A DNA stretch of 64,000 bases from CF-13 sp036782775 (GCA_036782775.1 DAIPYJ010000009.1:7124-71123); one strand, 5' to 3'; numbered from the stretch's first letter, positions 41,479-50,945 are shown. The notes: generated by a model not told the origin, from the sequence alone. Made by a program: numbers and translations.

Positions 41479-42507
41479 TTACGGGTTACCTTTGCCGCTG
41501 TCCGGGACGGCTGAGGCCGATGCCGAAGCAAACGCGGAGATGAAGGTGGCGATCATCTGGCGATCGACCGCATCCCTGGCGACCCGAATCGCACTCCGTA
41601 TGGCTCGCGCGTCAGAGCGGCCATGGGCGATAACGGTAACGCCGTTGACGCCAAGCAGGGGCCAGCCGCCCAGTTCGCGCCAGTCGTATTTCTTGCGGAG
41701 CGCCTGGAGGCTCGGCCGCACCAGCATGCCGCCGGCGGCGGCAATGGGGTTGCTGGTCAGCGCAGCGCGGATGGCGCGGAAGAGCAGTTCAGCGGCGCCC
41801 TCGGCCGTTTTGACAAGAACGTTGCCGGTGAAGCCGTCGCAGACGACGACGTCGGCCTTCCCCTTGAAGACGTCATTGCCTTCGATGTTGCCGACGAAGT
41901 TGATGTTGGTGGCCTGGCGGAGGAGTGGCTCGGTCGCCTGCACGAGCTGGTTGCCCTTGCCGGCTTCCTCGCCATTGCTCAAGAGTCCGACCCTGGGTGA
42001 GCTGACGCTCAACAGGCGCTCGGCATAGATGGTGCCCATGCGGGCGAACTGGACCAGGTATTCAGGGCGGGCATCGGTGTTGGCTCCCGCATCGAGCAGC
42101 AAGCAGCGCCCGCTCGAGGTAGGAATCACCGCACCGATCGCCGGCCGCTCCACGCCGGAAATGCGACGCAAGCCGAAGAGGGCACCCGCCATCACCGCGC
42201 CGCTGTTGCCGGCGCTGACGAAGGCGGCGGCCCGACCGTCCTCGACCATCGCGATGCCGCGGACGATCGAAGAATTTTTCTTGCCTCGGACAGCGTTGGC
42301 GGGGTGCTCATTCATAGCGATCACTTCGGGCGCGTCTTCGATCTGCGCCCAGTTGCCGGCACCAGCGGCTTTGAGAGCGACGTCGACCTTGTCTTTCTGG
42401 CCGATGAAGATCACCTCGACGCCAAGCTGGCGGTGCGCCTGCACCCCACCGGCAACCACCTGTTCGGGCGCGAAATCTCCGCCCATCGCATCGAGCGCGA
42501 TCTTCAC
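41479..42507 (-). CDS. plsX: Phosphate acyltransferase PlsX
   Basis: Converts acyl-ACP to acyl-phosphate for phosphatidic acid synthesis by PlsY. 342 residues from a GTG at 42507: VKIALDAMGGDFAPEQVV is the diagnostic N-terminus. AAFVSAGNSGAVMAGAL, NIEGNDVFKGKADVVVCDGF and TGNVLVKTAEG are family motifs. The longer ORF upstream overlaps gyrB and is rejected. The C-terminus is a low-complexity Ala/Ser tail (FISAFASASASAVPD). It forms a lipid pair with fabF behind it. Confidence 0.95.
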   Translation of the reverse strand: MKIALDAMGGDFAPEQVVAGGVQAHRQLGVEVIFIGQKDKVDVALKAAGAGNWAQIEDAPEVIAMNEHPANAVRGKKNSSIVRGIAMVEDGRAAAFVSAGNSGAVMAGALFGLRRISGVERPAIGAVIPTSSGRCLLLDAGANTDARPEYLVQFARMGTIYAERLLSVSSPRVGLLSNGEEAGKGNQLVQATEPLLRQATNINFVGNIEGNDVFKGKADVVVCDGFTGNVLVKTAEGAAELLFRAIRAALTSNPIAAAGGMLVRPSLQALRKKYDWRELGGWPLLGVNGVTVIAHGRSDARAIRSAIRVARDAVDRQMIATFISAFASASASAVPDSGKGNP

Positions 42508-42536
42508 GGGACCCTGGGCCGGCGTATTGGGCGTTG

Positions 42537-44453
42537 CTAGATGTCCAGATTGCGCACGGTCTTGGCGTGCGTTTGAATGAAGCGCTTGCGAGGATCGACT
42601 TCGTTGCCCATCAAGACGTCGAAGATCTTGTCGGCCTCGACGGCGTCCTCGATCTCCACTCGCAGCAGCATGCGGTTCGCGGGATTCATGGTGGTCTCCC
42701 AAAGCTGCTCGGGGTTCATCTCGCCAAGACCCTTGTAGCGCTGCACTTCCGGCTTGCCTTCCATTTGGGCGACCTTTCGATTCTTCTGCTCTTCGGTATA
42801 GGCGTAGCTCACTTGCTTGCCGCGCGTGATCTTGTACAGAGGTGGTTGCGCGACAAAGAGGTACTTCTCACTGATGATTTGCGGCATGTACCGGAAGAAG
42901 AAGGTCAACAACAGGGTGCGAATGTGCGAACCATCGACGTCAGCGTCGGTCATAATCGTCACTCGGTGATACCTTAATTTCAGAATATCGAACTTTTCGC
43001 CGACACCCGTGCCAAGCGCGGTGATCAGATTTCGGATCTGCTCTGACGTCAGGATCTTGTCTTCGCGCGCCTTCTCGACATTGAGGATCTTGCCGCGCAG
43101 CGGCAGGATTGCCTGGAAGCGACGATCGCGCGCCATCTTGGCCGAGCCACCCGCGGAGTCACCTTCGACGAGATAGATCTCGGCCAGGCTGGGATCGCGC
43201 TCCGAGCAGTCGGCAAGCTTGCCCGGCAGGGTCGATGACTCGAGCAGCGATTTGCGCTGGACTAATTCACGAGCTCGCTTGGCAGCGTCCCGAGCGCGAG
43301 CGGCGACCAAACATTTCTCGATGATCCGCCGGGCGTCTGGTGGATTCTCTTCGAGGTACTGGGTGAACGACTCAGAGAAGACCGTTTCGACCTGGCCGCG
43401 GATCTCCGAGTTGCCCAGCTTGGTCTTCGTTTGCCCTTCGAACTGCGGCTCGCGCACCTTGACGCTGATCACCGCCGTCAAGCCCTCGCGCACGTCATCA
43501 CCGGTGAGGTTCGGATCCTGCTCGCGCATCAGGTTTGCCTTGCGCGCGTACTTGTTCAAGACTGACGTCAGCGCGGAACGAAACCCGGTGACGTGGCTGC
43601 CGCCCTCGACGGTGTTGATGTCGTTGGCGAAGGCAAGCACGTTCTCGGTGAAGCCCTGGTTGTACTGCAGCGCGATTTCCACCGTATTGCCCTCGATCTC
43701 GCGCTCGACGTGCAGCGGCCGGAGGTTCACCCAGCCCTTGTCGCGATTGAGGTACTTGACGAAGGCGCTGATGCCGCCTTCGAAGTAAAAGGAGTACTCG
43801 AGGTCGATGCGATCGTCCTTGAGGACGATCGTCAAGCCCTTGTTGAGGAAGGCCAGCTCGCGCAGGCGGTGGGAGACGATGTCCCACTGGAAGCCGAGCT
43901 CTTCGAAGATCTGCCCATCGGCCCAGAAGCGGATGTAGGTCCCCGTGGTGTCCGCCTTGCCGCTGACCTTCACGGCGGCAATGGGCGCGCCGCGACGGTA
44001 TTCCTGGAAGTGTTGCTTGCCGTGACGCATCACGGTGACCTGCAGCTTTTCCGAAAGCGCGTTGACGACGGAGAGCCCGACGCCGTGCAGACCGCCGGAT
44101 ACTTTGTAGCCGCCACCGCCGAATTTGCCACCGGCATGCAGCTTGGTCATGACGACCTCGAGCGCCGATTTGCCGCCCTGGTCCTTCATGATGTCGACCG
44201 GGATCCCGCGGCCGTTGTCAGCCACGGACGCCGATCCGTCGGTGTGGAGGGTTACCTCGATTCGAGTGCAGAAACCGGCGAGCGCTTCGTCAACCGAGTT
44301 ATCGACCAGCTCATTGATGAGGTGATGCAGGCCCCGGTTGTCGGTTGACCCGATGTACATCCCGGGGCGGCGCCTGACTGGCTCCAATCCCTCCAAAACC
44401 TGGATGGCTTTGGCGTCATAGACAGGCGTCGTTTTTTCTTTGGGATTCAGCAA
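42537..44453 (-). CDS. gyrB: DNA gyrase subunit B
   Basis: 638-residue ATPase subunit. GHKL ATPase: RPGMYIGSTDNRGLHHLI, ELVDNSVDEALAGF, DNGRGIPVD, GGLHGVGLSVVNALS. Transducer and TOPRIM: YLVEGDSAGGSAKMARDR, MTDADVDGSHIRTLLL; C-terminal RYKGLGEMNPEQLWETTM. The TTG at 44453 is taken as start, with CTG next to it as an alternative. A perfect TATAAT lies at 44467-44472, so the leader would be only about seven bases. Confidence 0.97.
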   Translation of the reverse strand: MLNPKEKTTPVYDAKAIQVLEGLEPVRRRPGMYIGSTDNRGLHHLINELVDNSVDEALAGFCTRIEVTLHTDGSASVADNGRGIPVDIMKDQGGKSALEVVMTKLHAGGKFGGGGYKVSGGLHGVGLSVVNALSEKLQVTVMRHGKQHFQEYRRGAPIAAVKVSGKADTTGTYIRFWADGQIFEELGFQWDIVSHRLRELAFLNKGLTIVLKDDRIDLEYSFYFEGGISAFVKYLNRDKGWVNLRPLHVEREIEGNTVEIALQYNQGFTENVLAFANDINTVEGGSHVTGFRSALTSVLNKYARKANLMREQDPNLTGDDVREGLTAVISVKVREPQFEGQTKTKLGNSEIRGQVETVFSESFTQYLEENPPDARRIIEKCLVAARARDAAKRARELVQRKSLLESSTLPGKLADCSERDPSLAEIYLVEGDSAGGSAKMARDRRFQAILPLRGKILNVEKAREDKILTSEQIRNLITALGTGVGEKFDILKLRYHRVTIMTDADVDGSHIRTLLLTFFFRYMPQIISEKYLFVAQPPLYKITRGKQVSYAYTEEQKNRKVAQMEGKPEVQRYKGLGEMNPEQLWETTMNPANRMLLRVEIEDAVEADKIFDVLMGNEVDPRKRFIQTHAKTVRNLDI

Positions 44454-44466
44454 ATCGCGAATTCAA

Positions 44467-44472
44467 ATTATA
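44467..44472 (-). promoter_or_regulatory. -10 element of gyrB
   Basis: TATAAT on the minus strand at 44467-44472, 13 bases before the TTG start codon at 44453. The expected transcription start is about 44460, leaving no room for an SD. A -35 partner is not clear. Confidence 0.5.
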
Positions 44473-44531
44473 TCGAAGTGGGGCGCAAAAATTCGTTATC
44501 TGCTAGGCCTAATTGGCCGTGGTTTTTGCCG

Positions 44532-45995
44532 TCAGGAGGCCGCGGCGGGTGCCGGCTGCTGCGCCTTCGGACGCCACCGTAAGTCCAACTGGCGCGCGGC
44601 GCGAACCTCGTCCAGGCGGCCCACGGGGGCGGCTTGCGGAGCGGTTTTGACCAGCTCCGGATTCTTCTCGATTTCGTCCACGATCTGGCCGATCGCCTCG
44701 ATGAAGGCGTCGAGCGATGCCTTCGACTCGGTCTCGGTCGGCTCAATCATCAGGGCTTCCGGAACGATCAGGGGGAAATACACAGTCGGCGGGTGAAAGC
44801 CAAGGTCGATCAGCCGCTTGGCGATGTCCTTGGCGCTCACCCCTTGCGCCTTCGCCTTCTTCGCGGTCAGCACGAACTCGTGCATCGAGGGTCCGGTGAA
44901 GGCGTCGTCGAACCACTTGCGCAGGTGATATCGCAGGTAGCTGGAATTGAGCACGGCGTTCTCCGCCACCTCGTGAATGCTGCTGCCGTAGGTGCGGATG
45001 TAGGCATAGGCCCGCAGCAGCATGCCGAAGTTGCCATAGAAGGTCCGTACCTTCCCGATCGACTGCGGACGGTCGTACTCGAGGCGAAAGCCTTCGTCGC
45101 TGCGCTCCACGGTCGGTACCGGCAAGAAGGGAACCAGGTGCGCCTTGACGCCGACCGGGCCGGCACCCGGTCCGCCGCCGCCGTGCGGCGTGGAGAACGT
45201 CTTGTGGAGGTTGAGGTGGACCACGTCGAAGCCCATGTCTCCTGGACGGGCGACGCCGACCAGCGCGTTGAGGTTGGCGCCGTCGAAGTACATTTGCGCC
45301 CCCTGCTCGTGAGCCAGGCGCGTGATCTCCAGGATGTCCTTCTCGAAGAGCCCGAGCGTGTTGGGGTTGGTCAGCATGACGGCCGCCACCTTCGATGACA
45401 ACTTGCTCTTGAGCTCCTCGAGGTTCACCAGGCCGTCGGCACCAGACTTGAGCACGACCGTCTTGAGCCGCGACAGGCTTGCGCTGGCGGGGTTGGTCCC
45501 ATGCGCGCTATCGGGCACCAGCACCTCATCGCGGCTCTCGCCACGACTGCGGTGATACGCCTGGATGAGACGAAGCCCGGTCCACTCACCATGCGAACCC
45601 GCGGCCGGTTGCAGCGACATCCGCTCCATGCCGGTCAGGGCCAGCAGCGCCCGCTCCAGCTCCCACATCAGCCGCAGGGCACCCTGGGCGCGTTTTTCCG
45701 GGTGATAGGGATGGAGGTCGGCGAAGTCGTCGAGCCGCGCCAGCGCCTCGTTGACCGCGGGGTTGTACTTCATGGTGCAGGAGCCGAGCGGATACAGCCC
45801 CTGGTGCAGGCTGAAATTCATGCGACCAAGGCGACCAAAATGTCGCGCCAGCTCGGGCTCGCTCACCGAGGGGATGGGCAGCGCTGACGCACGCCGGTGC
45901 CGCGCGGCCACCAGCTCGTCAATCGGTTGGACGTTGACGCCGGGGGCCGGCAGCCGGGGGCTGGGCCGCTTGGGATCGGCAAGCTCGAAGAGCAA
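44532..45995 (-). CDS. gcvPB: Glycine dehydrogenase (decarboxylating) subunit 2
   Basis: PLP-containing half of the two-subunit P protein, which decarboxylates glycine and passes the aminomethyl group to lipoyl-GcvH. 487 residues. The PLP Lys lies in HLNLHKTFSTPHGGGGPGAG. PLGSCTMKYNPAVNE and SLQPAAGSHGEWTGL are further signatures. A TTG start at 45995 comes eight bases after gcvPA, and the gcvPA end supplies a GGAGGT SD. A hydrophilic Pro/Ala tail extends past the domain. Last gene of gcvT-gcvH-gcvPA-gcvPB. Confidence 0.95.
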   Translation of the reverse strand: MLFELADPKRPSPRLPAPGVNVQPIDELVAARHRRASALPIPSVSEPELARHFGRLGRMNFSLHQGLYPLGSCTMKYNPAVNEALARLDDFADLHPYHPEKRAQGALRLMWELERALLALTGMERMSLQPAAGSHGEWTGLRLIQAYHRSRGESRDEVLVPDSAHGTNPASASLSRLKTVVLKSGADGLVNLEELKSKLSSKVAAVMLTNPNTLGLFEKDILEITRLAHEQGAQMYFDGANLNALVGVARPGDMGFDVVHLNLHKTFSTPHGGGGPGAGPVGVKAHLVPFLPVPTVERSDEGFRLEYDRPQSIGKVRTFYGNFGMLLRAYAYIRTYGSSIHEVAENAVLNSSYLRYHLRKWFDDAFTGPSMHEFVLTAKKAKAQGVSAKDIAKRLIDLGFHPPTVYFPLIVPEALMIEPTETESKASLDAFIEAIGQIVDEIEKNPELVKTAPQAAPVGRLDEVRAARQLDLRWRPKAQQPAPAAAS

Positions 45996-46003
45996 CGGCT
46001 CGC

Positions 46004-47335
46004 TCAGGGGAGGACCTCCAGGAAGCGGTCGAGCGCCCGCGCATGGTTGAGCTCGGTGACCGAGATCAGCAACGCATCGGCGAGCTCCGGGTAGTACCTC
46101 CCGAGCGGCAGACCCGGTAACACGCCCCGTTCCAGCATGAAGCCCTGCGTCTGTTCCGCCGGGTAGGGCGTGTGGATGGCGAACTCCCAGAGGAAGGACC
46201 CGCTGAACGCCAGCCGGTAGCCGTTGCGCTGCCCCAGCTGGCCCGCGAGATAGTGGGCACGCTGGGTGCTGAGCTCGGCCAGCTGCCGCAGCCCGGCGCC
46301 GCCCATGTGCCCGAGATAAACGGTGGCGGCCAGCGCCATCAACGCGTGGTTGGTGGTGATGTTGGAGGTGGCATGCTCGCGACGGATGTGTTGCTCACGT
46401 GCCTGGAGGGTGAGGACGTAGCCGCGCCGTCCCTCGCCATCGACGGTCGCCCCCGCCAGACGGCCCGGCATCCGGCGCACCAGCGCCTCCTTGCAGGCGA
46501 TGAAGCCCAGGTACGGACCGCCGAACGAGAGCGGGATGCCGAGCGGCTGACCATCGCCAACCGCGAGGTCGGCAGCGTAGTCCCCCGGAGCGGCGATCAG
46601 ACCAAGCGAAACCGGATCGACACAGGAGATGAGGAGCGCACCGGCCCGGTGGCTGAGCTCGCTGATCGCCTGGGCGTCCTCGAGGATGCCGAAGAAATTC
46701 GGCTGCTGCAGGATGACGGCGGCCGTCGTCTGGGTGACGGCAGCCTCGAGCTTGGCCTGGTCGACCGTCCCCTCCGGTCCTGCGGCGACCCGAAGGATCT
46801 CGTATTGCTGAGCCTCCGAGTAGGTCTGCAGCACCTGGGCATACTCCGGGTGCAGCGCGCCGGCGACCACGACGTTATGGCGGCCGGTCTGCGCCACCGC
46901 CATCGCGGTCGCCTCGGCCAATGCGGTGGCGCCGTCGTAGAGGGAGGCGTTCGCGACATCGAGGCCAGTGAGCAGCGCGATCATGCTCTGGAACTCGTAG
47001 ATCGCCTGCAGAGTCCCCTGGCTGGCCTCGGCCTGATAAGGCGTATAGGTCGTGTAGAAGTCGGGACGCGATATCACCTGGTTGACGATCGCGGGACTGA
47101 ACCGTCGCGACGCCCCCGCTCCGAGGAAGCTATGCGACGGCGCAATCCGCTGGTTGAGGCGTCCGAGCTCGCGGAAGTACTGGACCAGCTCGACCTCCGA
47201 GAGCGGCTCGGGAAGCTCGACCCGCTCCAGCCGCAGCGATCCGGGAAGATGCTTGAAGAGCCCGCTGACATCGTTCAGCTCGAGCGCTTCGAGCATCTCG
47301 CGGCGCTCGGCATCGGCATTCGGCAGGTAGCTCAT
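46004..47335 (-). CDS. gcvPA: Glycine dehydrogenase (decarboxylating) subunit 1
   Basis: N-terminal-half P-protein subunit, 443 residues: MSYLPNADAERREMLEALEL, ELGRLNQRIAPSHSFLGAGA, TTYTPYQAEASQGTLQAIYE and MSRPFDxxxxxA-like family segments such as LYDGATALAEATAMA. It pairs with GcvPB to form the active P protein. ATG at 47335, 16 bases after gcvH. Split P protein is common in Gram-positive and deep-branching bacteria. Confidence 0.95.
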   Translation of the reverse strand: MSYLPNADAERREMLEALELNDVSGLFKHLPGSLRLERVELPEPLSEVELVQYFRELGRLNQRIAPSHSFLGAGASRRFSPAIVNQVISRPDFYTTYTPYQAEASQGTLQAIYEFQSMIALLTGLDVANASLYDGATALAEATAMAVAQTGRHNVVVAGALHPEYAQVLQTYSEAQQYEILRVAAGPEGTVDQAKLEAAVTQTTAAVILQQPNFFGILEDAQAISELSHRAGALLISCVDPVSLGLIAAPGDYAADLAVGDGQPLGIPLSFGGPYLGFIACKEALVRRMPGRLAGATVDGEGRRGYVLTLQAREQHIRREHATSNITTNHALMALAATVYLGHMGGAGLRQLAELSTQRAHYLAGQLGQRNGYRLAFSGSFLWEFAIHTPYPAEQTQGFMLERGVLPGLPLGRYYPELADALLISVTELNHARALDRFLEVLP

Positions 47336-47351
47336 GCGGGCAGCGGACCGA

Positions 47352-47735
47352 TCAGTGCGGCTGGCCCTCGACCATGGCGTCGTAGGCCTTCTGGTCGAGC
47401 AGCTTTGGATTGTCGCCGGCCCCTTTCAGCTTGATCAGCCAGCCTTTCCCGTAGGGGTCCTGGTTGACGTACTCCGGATGCTCTTTGAGCTCCTCGTTGA
47501 CGGCAGCCACCTCGCCGCCAACTGGACTGAAGAGATCGGAGGCGGCCTTCACCGATTCGACCACGCCCAGCCGGCCGCCGGGCTCCAGGCGCTGGCCGAC
47601 GCTGGGCAGCTCGACATAGATGACGTCGCCCAACTGCGACTGCGCATATTGGCTGATGCCAACCGTTGCCGTCTCCCCGTCCTCCTTGACCCACTCGTGC
47701 GTCTCGCTGAACCGCCGTCCGTTGTCTTCCGCCAT
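47352..47735 (-). CDS. gcvH: Glycine cleavage system H protein
   Basis: 127-residue lipoyl carrier. The lipoylated Lys is in GVVESVKAASDLFSPVGGEV. Start MAEDNGRRFSETHEWVKEDG, with WLIKLKG near the end, is typical. A good SD (AAGGGAGGAG) precedes the ATG. Sits between gcvT (18 bases upstream) and gcvPA. Confidence 0.97.
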   Translation of the reverse strand: MAEDNGRRFSETHEWVKEDGETATVGISQYAQSQLGDVIYVELPSVGQRLEPGGRLGVVESVKAASDLFSPVGGEVAAVNEELKEHPEYVNQDPYGKGWLIKLKGAGDNPKLLDQKAYDAMVEGQPH

Positions 47736-47753
47736 CGCTCCTCCCTTAAAGGC

Positions 47754-48842
47754 TCATTTCGGATGGGGCCGCTTATAGAAAGGTAAGGCAACCACCTCGG
47801 CGCTCGCGGCCGCGCCGCGGATCTCGACCGCGAGCCGCGTGCCCGGTTGGCTGAGGGCCGGCGGAACGTATGCCATCGCGATGTTGTAGCCGAGGGTAAA
47901 GGAGACGTTGCCCGAGGTGACGACGCCGACCCGTTTGCCATCGTCCAGCACGGGATATCCATGCCGGGGAATGCTGCGATCCACGAGCTTGAGGCCCACG
48001 AGCACCCGCTCGAGACCCTGGCTTTTCGCCTCGACGATCGCGTCGCGGCCGATGAACTCCTTATCCAGGTTCAACGTCCAATCGAGCCCCGCCTCCAGTG
48101 GATTGGTGCTGGCATCCATGTCATTCCCGTAGAGGCGCATACCCGCTTCGAGTCGCAGCGTGTCGCGGGCACCGAGCCCCGCCGGCCGGATTCCGTCTCG
48201 AGCCCCTTCCTCGAGCACCGCGCGCCAGAGCTTGACGGCGTCGGCGTTGGCGCAAAAGAGCTCGAACCCGTCCTCGCCGGTGTAGCCGGTCCGCGAGATG
48301 ATGCAGCGCACATCCGCAACCGAGCCGTCGAGGAAGGCGTAGTACTTGACGCCGGAGAGGTCGTCAACGGCCAACCGCTGGACCAGGCCTGCGGCCCGCG
48401 GTCCCTGCACGCCGATCAGCGCCCATTGGCGCCCGACGTTGAAGGCGCTGTCGGCAGACCCATGGCTCCGGATCCATTCGAAGTCGCTGTCCTGGTTCCC
48501 CGCGTTGACGACCAGCAGGTAGCCGCCGTCGTTGACCGCGTAAACGAGGACGTCGTCGAGGATCCCGCCCTCCGGGTTGCAGAGCAGTGCGTACTGGATG
48601 CGACCCTGCCGCAACTTGCTGAGGTCGCGCGTTACGACCCGTTGGGCCAGCCGGTCATCCTTGACGCGCAGCTCGCCCATATGAGACAGGTCGAAGAGTC
48701 CCACCGCTTCGCGGACGGCTCGGTGCTCCTCGCGGATGCTGCTGTACTGCAGCGGCATCGTCCAACCGCTGAAGGTCGTCATCTGGGCGCCCAGCCGGAT
48801 GTGCTCGTCGTAGAGCGGTGTGCGCTCGGCGGTCGCAATCAC
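47754..48842 (-). CDS. gcvT: Aminomethyltransferase (T protein)
   Basis: Transfers the methylene group from aminomethyl-GcvH to tetrahydrofolate, releasing ammonia. 362 residues: FSGWTMPLQYSSIREEHRAV, VGLFDLSHMGELRV, SRTGYTGEDGFELFC and GLGARDTLRLEAGMRLYGND, with the conserved Asp in YGND. GTG start at 48842, nine bases after the sigma-like gene. No glycine riboswitch precedes it, since there is no leader. Confidence 0.96.
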   Translation of the reverse strand: MIATAERTPLYDEHIRLGAQMTTFSGWTMPLQYSSIREEHRAVREAVGLFDLSHMGELRVKDDRLAQRVVTRDLSKLRQGRIQYALLCNPEGGILDDVLVYAVNDGGYLLVVNAGNQDSDFEWIRSHGSADSAFNVGRQWALIGVQGPRAAGLVQRLAVDDLSGVKYYAFLDGSVADVRCIISRTGYTGEDGFELFCANADAVKLWRAVLEEGARDGIRPAGLGARDTLRLEAGMRLYGNDMDASTNPLEAGLDWTLNLDKEFIGRDAIVEAKSQGLERVLVGLKLVDRSIPRHGYPVLDDGKRVGVVTSGNVSFTLGYNIAMAYVPPALSQPGTRLAVEIRGAAASAEVVALPFYKRPHPK

Positions 48843-48851
48843 GCCGGTGGC

Positions 48852-49463
48852 TTAGGCCTCGTGGCCGTTGCTGGCATCGAGATCTTCGCTGCCCTCGAGG
48901 TCGTCGAGATAGTCCAGCAGTTCCTGGTCGTGGACGGCGCGCGCCTCGGCCAGCATCTCGAGGATGACGTTGACGCGCGCTTCCTCCCAGTGCAGCAGCC
49001 GCGCCAGCTCGACGGGCGTCGCCTCACGACCCAGGCGGCCGGCAAGTAACCGCTGTGCCGACTCGAGGACGCGGCAGGCGACAACGAACGCCTCATCATT
49101 TTTCTGCGCTTGCTCGGTTTGGGCGACGACGTCATCCATGGTGGCGCTGATGGCGTGCTTGAGCCGGGCATGGAAAGCACCTTGACCCGGCTGGTAGTGC
49201 TCCACTGCGGAGATGAGCCCGACGGTCCCCTCTTGAAAGAGGTCGCCGAAGGGCACGCCGCGCTCCTTTCGCTCGACGGCGGCCTCGAGAACCAGGTAGA
49301 GATTGTGTTCGATCAGCCGCCGGTTGGCGGCGTCGCGTTCGCGCCCGCGCGTGGCAAGCAAACTGCGCTCCTCGTCGTTGGACAGGCGTGGATACCGGGC
49401 AACCTGCGCGCGATAGCCGTCTTCGTCGTCATCGGCCGGTGGCGGCGCCAGCTCGTGAGCCAC
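48852..49463 (-). CDS. Sigma-70-like protein lacking region 4
   Basis: 203 residues. RLSNDEERSLLATRG resembles region 1.2. ANRRLIEHNLYLVLEAAVER and FGDLFQEGTVGLISAVEHYQPGQ are region 2.1-2.2 (core-binding helix). The expected aromatic 2.3-2.4 stretch (WIRQ) is replaced by AFHARLKHAISATMDDVV. RLGREATPVELARLLHWEEARV looks like region 3. No region 4 follows; the tail is acidic (LDYLDDLEGSEDLDASNG). It may bind core polymerase without -35 recognition, acting as an anti-activator or an unusual sigma. It heads the gcv operon (nine bases to gcvT). GTG start. Confidence 0.75.
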   Translation of the reverse strand: MAHELAPPPADDDEDGYRAQVARYPRLSNDEERSLLATRGRERDAANRRLIEHNLYLVLEAAVERKERGVPFGDLFQEGTVGLISAVEHYQPGQGAFHARLKHAISATMDDVVAQTEQAQKNDEAFVVACRVLESAQRLLAGRLGREATPVELARLLHWEEARVNVILEMLAEARAVHDQELLDYLDDLEGSEDLDASNGHEA

Positions 49464-49513
49464 AACCTCATTCTAAAGTCGGGTTCCGCGCGTCCCGGCG
49501 ATATCATCAAGTC

Positions 49514-50890
49514 GTGAAGAGGGCCGTTCGGCTCTTTTTCGCCATCGTTTCCCTGGCGGCCCTGCTGCCGGCGATCCCCGCGCGAGCCGCCGATTCCGAG
49601 GTCCTTGTCGCCACCCTCACCGGGGTCATCAATCCGATCACCGACAGCTATATCTCACACGCCGTCGACCGGGCGGTGAACGACCATGCGACCGCGCTTG
49701 TGATCGCCATGGACACCCCAGGTGGGCTCGACACCTCGATGCGCGACATCATTCAAAAGATCATCGCGGCCAAAGTTCCCGTGGTTGTCTTCGTCTCGCC
49801 GTCCGGCGCCCGGGCCGCCTCTGCCGGCATGTACATCACGGAATCGGCCGACATCTCGGCGATGGCGCCGGGCACCAATATCGGCTCGGCCCACCCGGTG
49901 AGCATCGGCGGCAGTAACCCCGCTCCAAGCGCCACGCCGGCCGCGTCCGGAACCTCGCCGGCGACCGACATCGAGGACCAGAAGATCGAAAACGACGCCG
50001 CCGCCTATGCCCGCGCGCTGGCGACCCTGCACCACCACAATGCCGCCTGGGCGGAGAAGGCGGTTCGACAGAGCATCAACGCCACCGCTGAAGAAGCGGT
50101 CAAGTTGGACGTCGTCGACCTCGAGAGCCGCGACCTGAGCACCTTGCTCAGCAGCCTAGACGGACGCACAGTCAGCAAGGGCGGGCAGAGCTACACGCTA
50201 AACACGGCAAACGCCGCGGTCGTCCGCGATGACCTGAGCGGCTTCGACCAACTGCTGCAGGCGGTCGCCGACCCGAACCTGGTCTACCTGCTCTTCTTGC
50301 TCGCCATCATCGGCATCGCGTTCTGGGTCACCCATCCGGGCCTGGTGCTCCCGGGCGTGGTTGGCGTGATCGCGGGCCTGCTGGCCGCGATGTCGTTGTT
50401 CAACCTGCCGATCAACATCGCCGGCCTGATCCTCATCTTGCTGGCATTCCTCCTCTTCATCGTCGACCTCAAGGCCGTGACCCACGGCGTGTTGACCACT
50501 GGTGGCATTGTCGCGATGACGCTCGGCGGCCTCTTGCTGATCAACACGGGATTCCTCTCGGAGGCGGTCAACGTCCCGCTGCTGCTGTTGACGGTGGCCG
50601 TGATCGCCGGCATCTTCCTCTTCATCCTCCGCAAGGTCATCGCGGCACGACGCATGCCCTACGCTGCCGGCGAGGAGTCAATGCTTGGCACCATCGGCAC
50701 CGTGCGCGAACCGCTAAACCCGGACGGGATGGTTTTCGTTGACGGCGCACTCTGGCAGGCCACCTCCAGCGAGGGCCCGCTGGCCGCTGGCACCCAGGTG
50801 CGAGTGAACGCTGTCCGTGGCTTGCGGCTCGAGGTGGAGCCAGTCAGCCAGCAACCGCCGGCCCAAGGGCCACGACTGGTAGCGTCTTGA
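49514..50890 (+). CDS. NfeD-type membrane-bound serine protease (ClpP class)
   Basis: 458 residues from a GTG at 49514. Signal peptide (RAVRLFFAIVSLAALLPAIPARAA), a ClpP-like protease domain with TPGGLDTSM and the nucleophile Ser in GARAASAGMYITESAD (Lys further on, about KIENDAAAYARALA), then four or five transmembrane helices (LVYLLFLLAIIGIAFWV, LILLAFLLFIVDLKAV) and a C-terminal OB-like NfeD domain (GTIGTVREPLNPDGMVFVDG). It partners slipin/stomatin proteins, and the slipin gene follows 55 bases later. A TATCAT ends six bases before the GTG, consistent with a leaderless mRNA. Confidence 0.92.
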   Translation: MKRAVRLFFAIVSLAALLPAIPARAADSEVLVATLTGVINPITDSYISHAVDRAVNDHATALVIAMDTPGGLDTSMRDIIQKIIAAKVPVVVFVSPSGARAASAGMYITESADISAMAPGTNIGSAHPVSIGGSNPAPSATPAASGTSPATDIEDQKIENDAAAYARALATLHHHNAAWAEKAVRQSINATAEEAVKLDVVDLESRDLSTLLSSLDGRTVSKGGQSYTLNTANAAVVRDDLSGFDQLLQAVADPNLVYLLFLLAIIGIAFWVTHPGLVLPGVVGVIAGLLAAMSLFNLPINIAGLILILLAFLLFIVDLKAVTHGVLTTGGIVAMTLGGLLLINTGFLSEAVNVPLLLLTVAVIAGIFLFILRKVIAARRMPYAAGEESMLGTIGTVREPLNPDGMVFVDGALWQATSSEGPLAAGTQVRVNAVRGLRLEVEPVSQQPPAQGPRLVAS

Positions 50891-50945
50891 CCGAGCGGCG
50901 GCCGTAGCATTGGACCGAATGGGAGTCGACAGCAGGAGGGACTAG

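Noticed and set aside
46172..47434. A 420-residue ORF antisense to gcvPA, and a similar 400-residue ORF at 47847-49049 over gcvT
   Set aside because: The minus-strand genes are unmistakable; these frames are low-complexity shadows without domains or SD.
48843..48851. Glycine riboswitch upstream of gcvT
   Set aside because: Only nine bases separate gcvT from the upstream gene, leaving no room for a riboswitch; none was seen before the sigma-like gene either.
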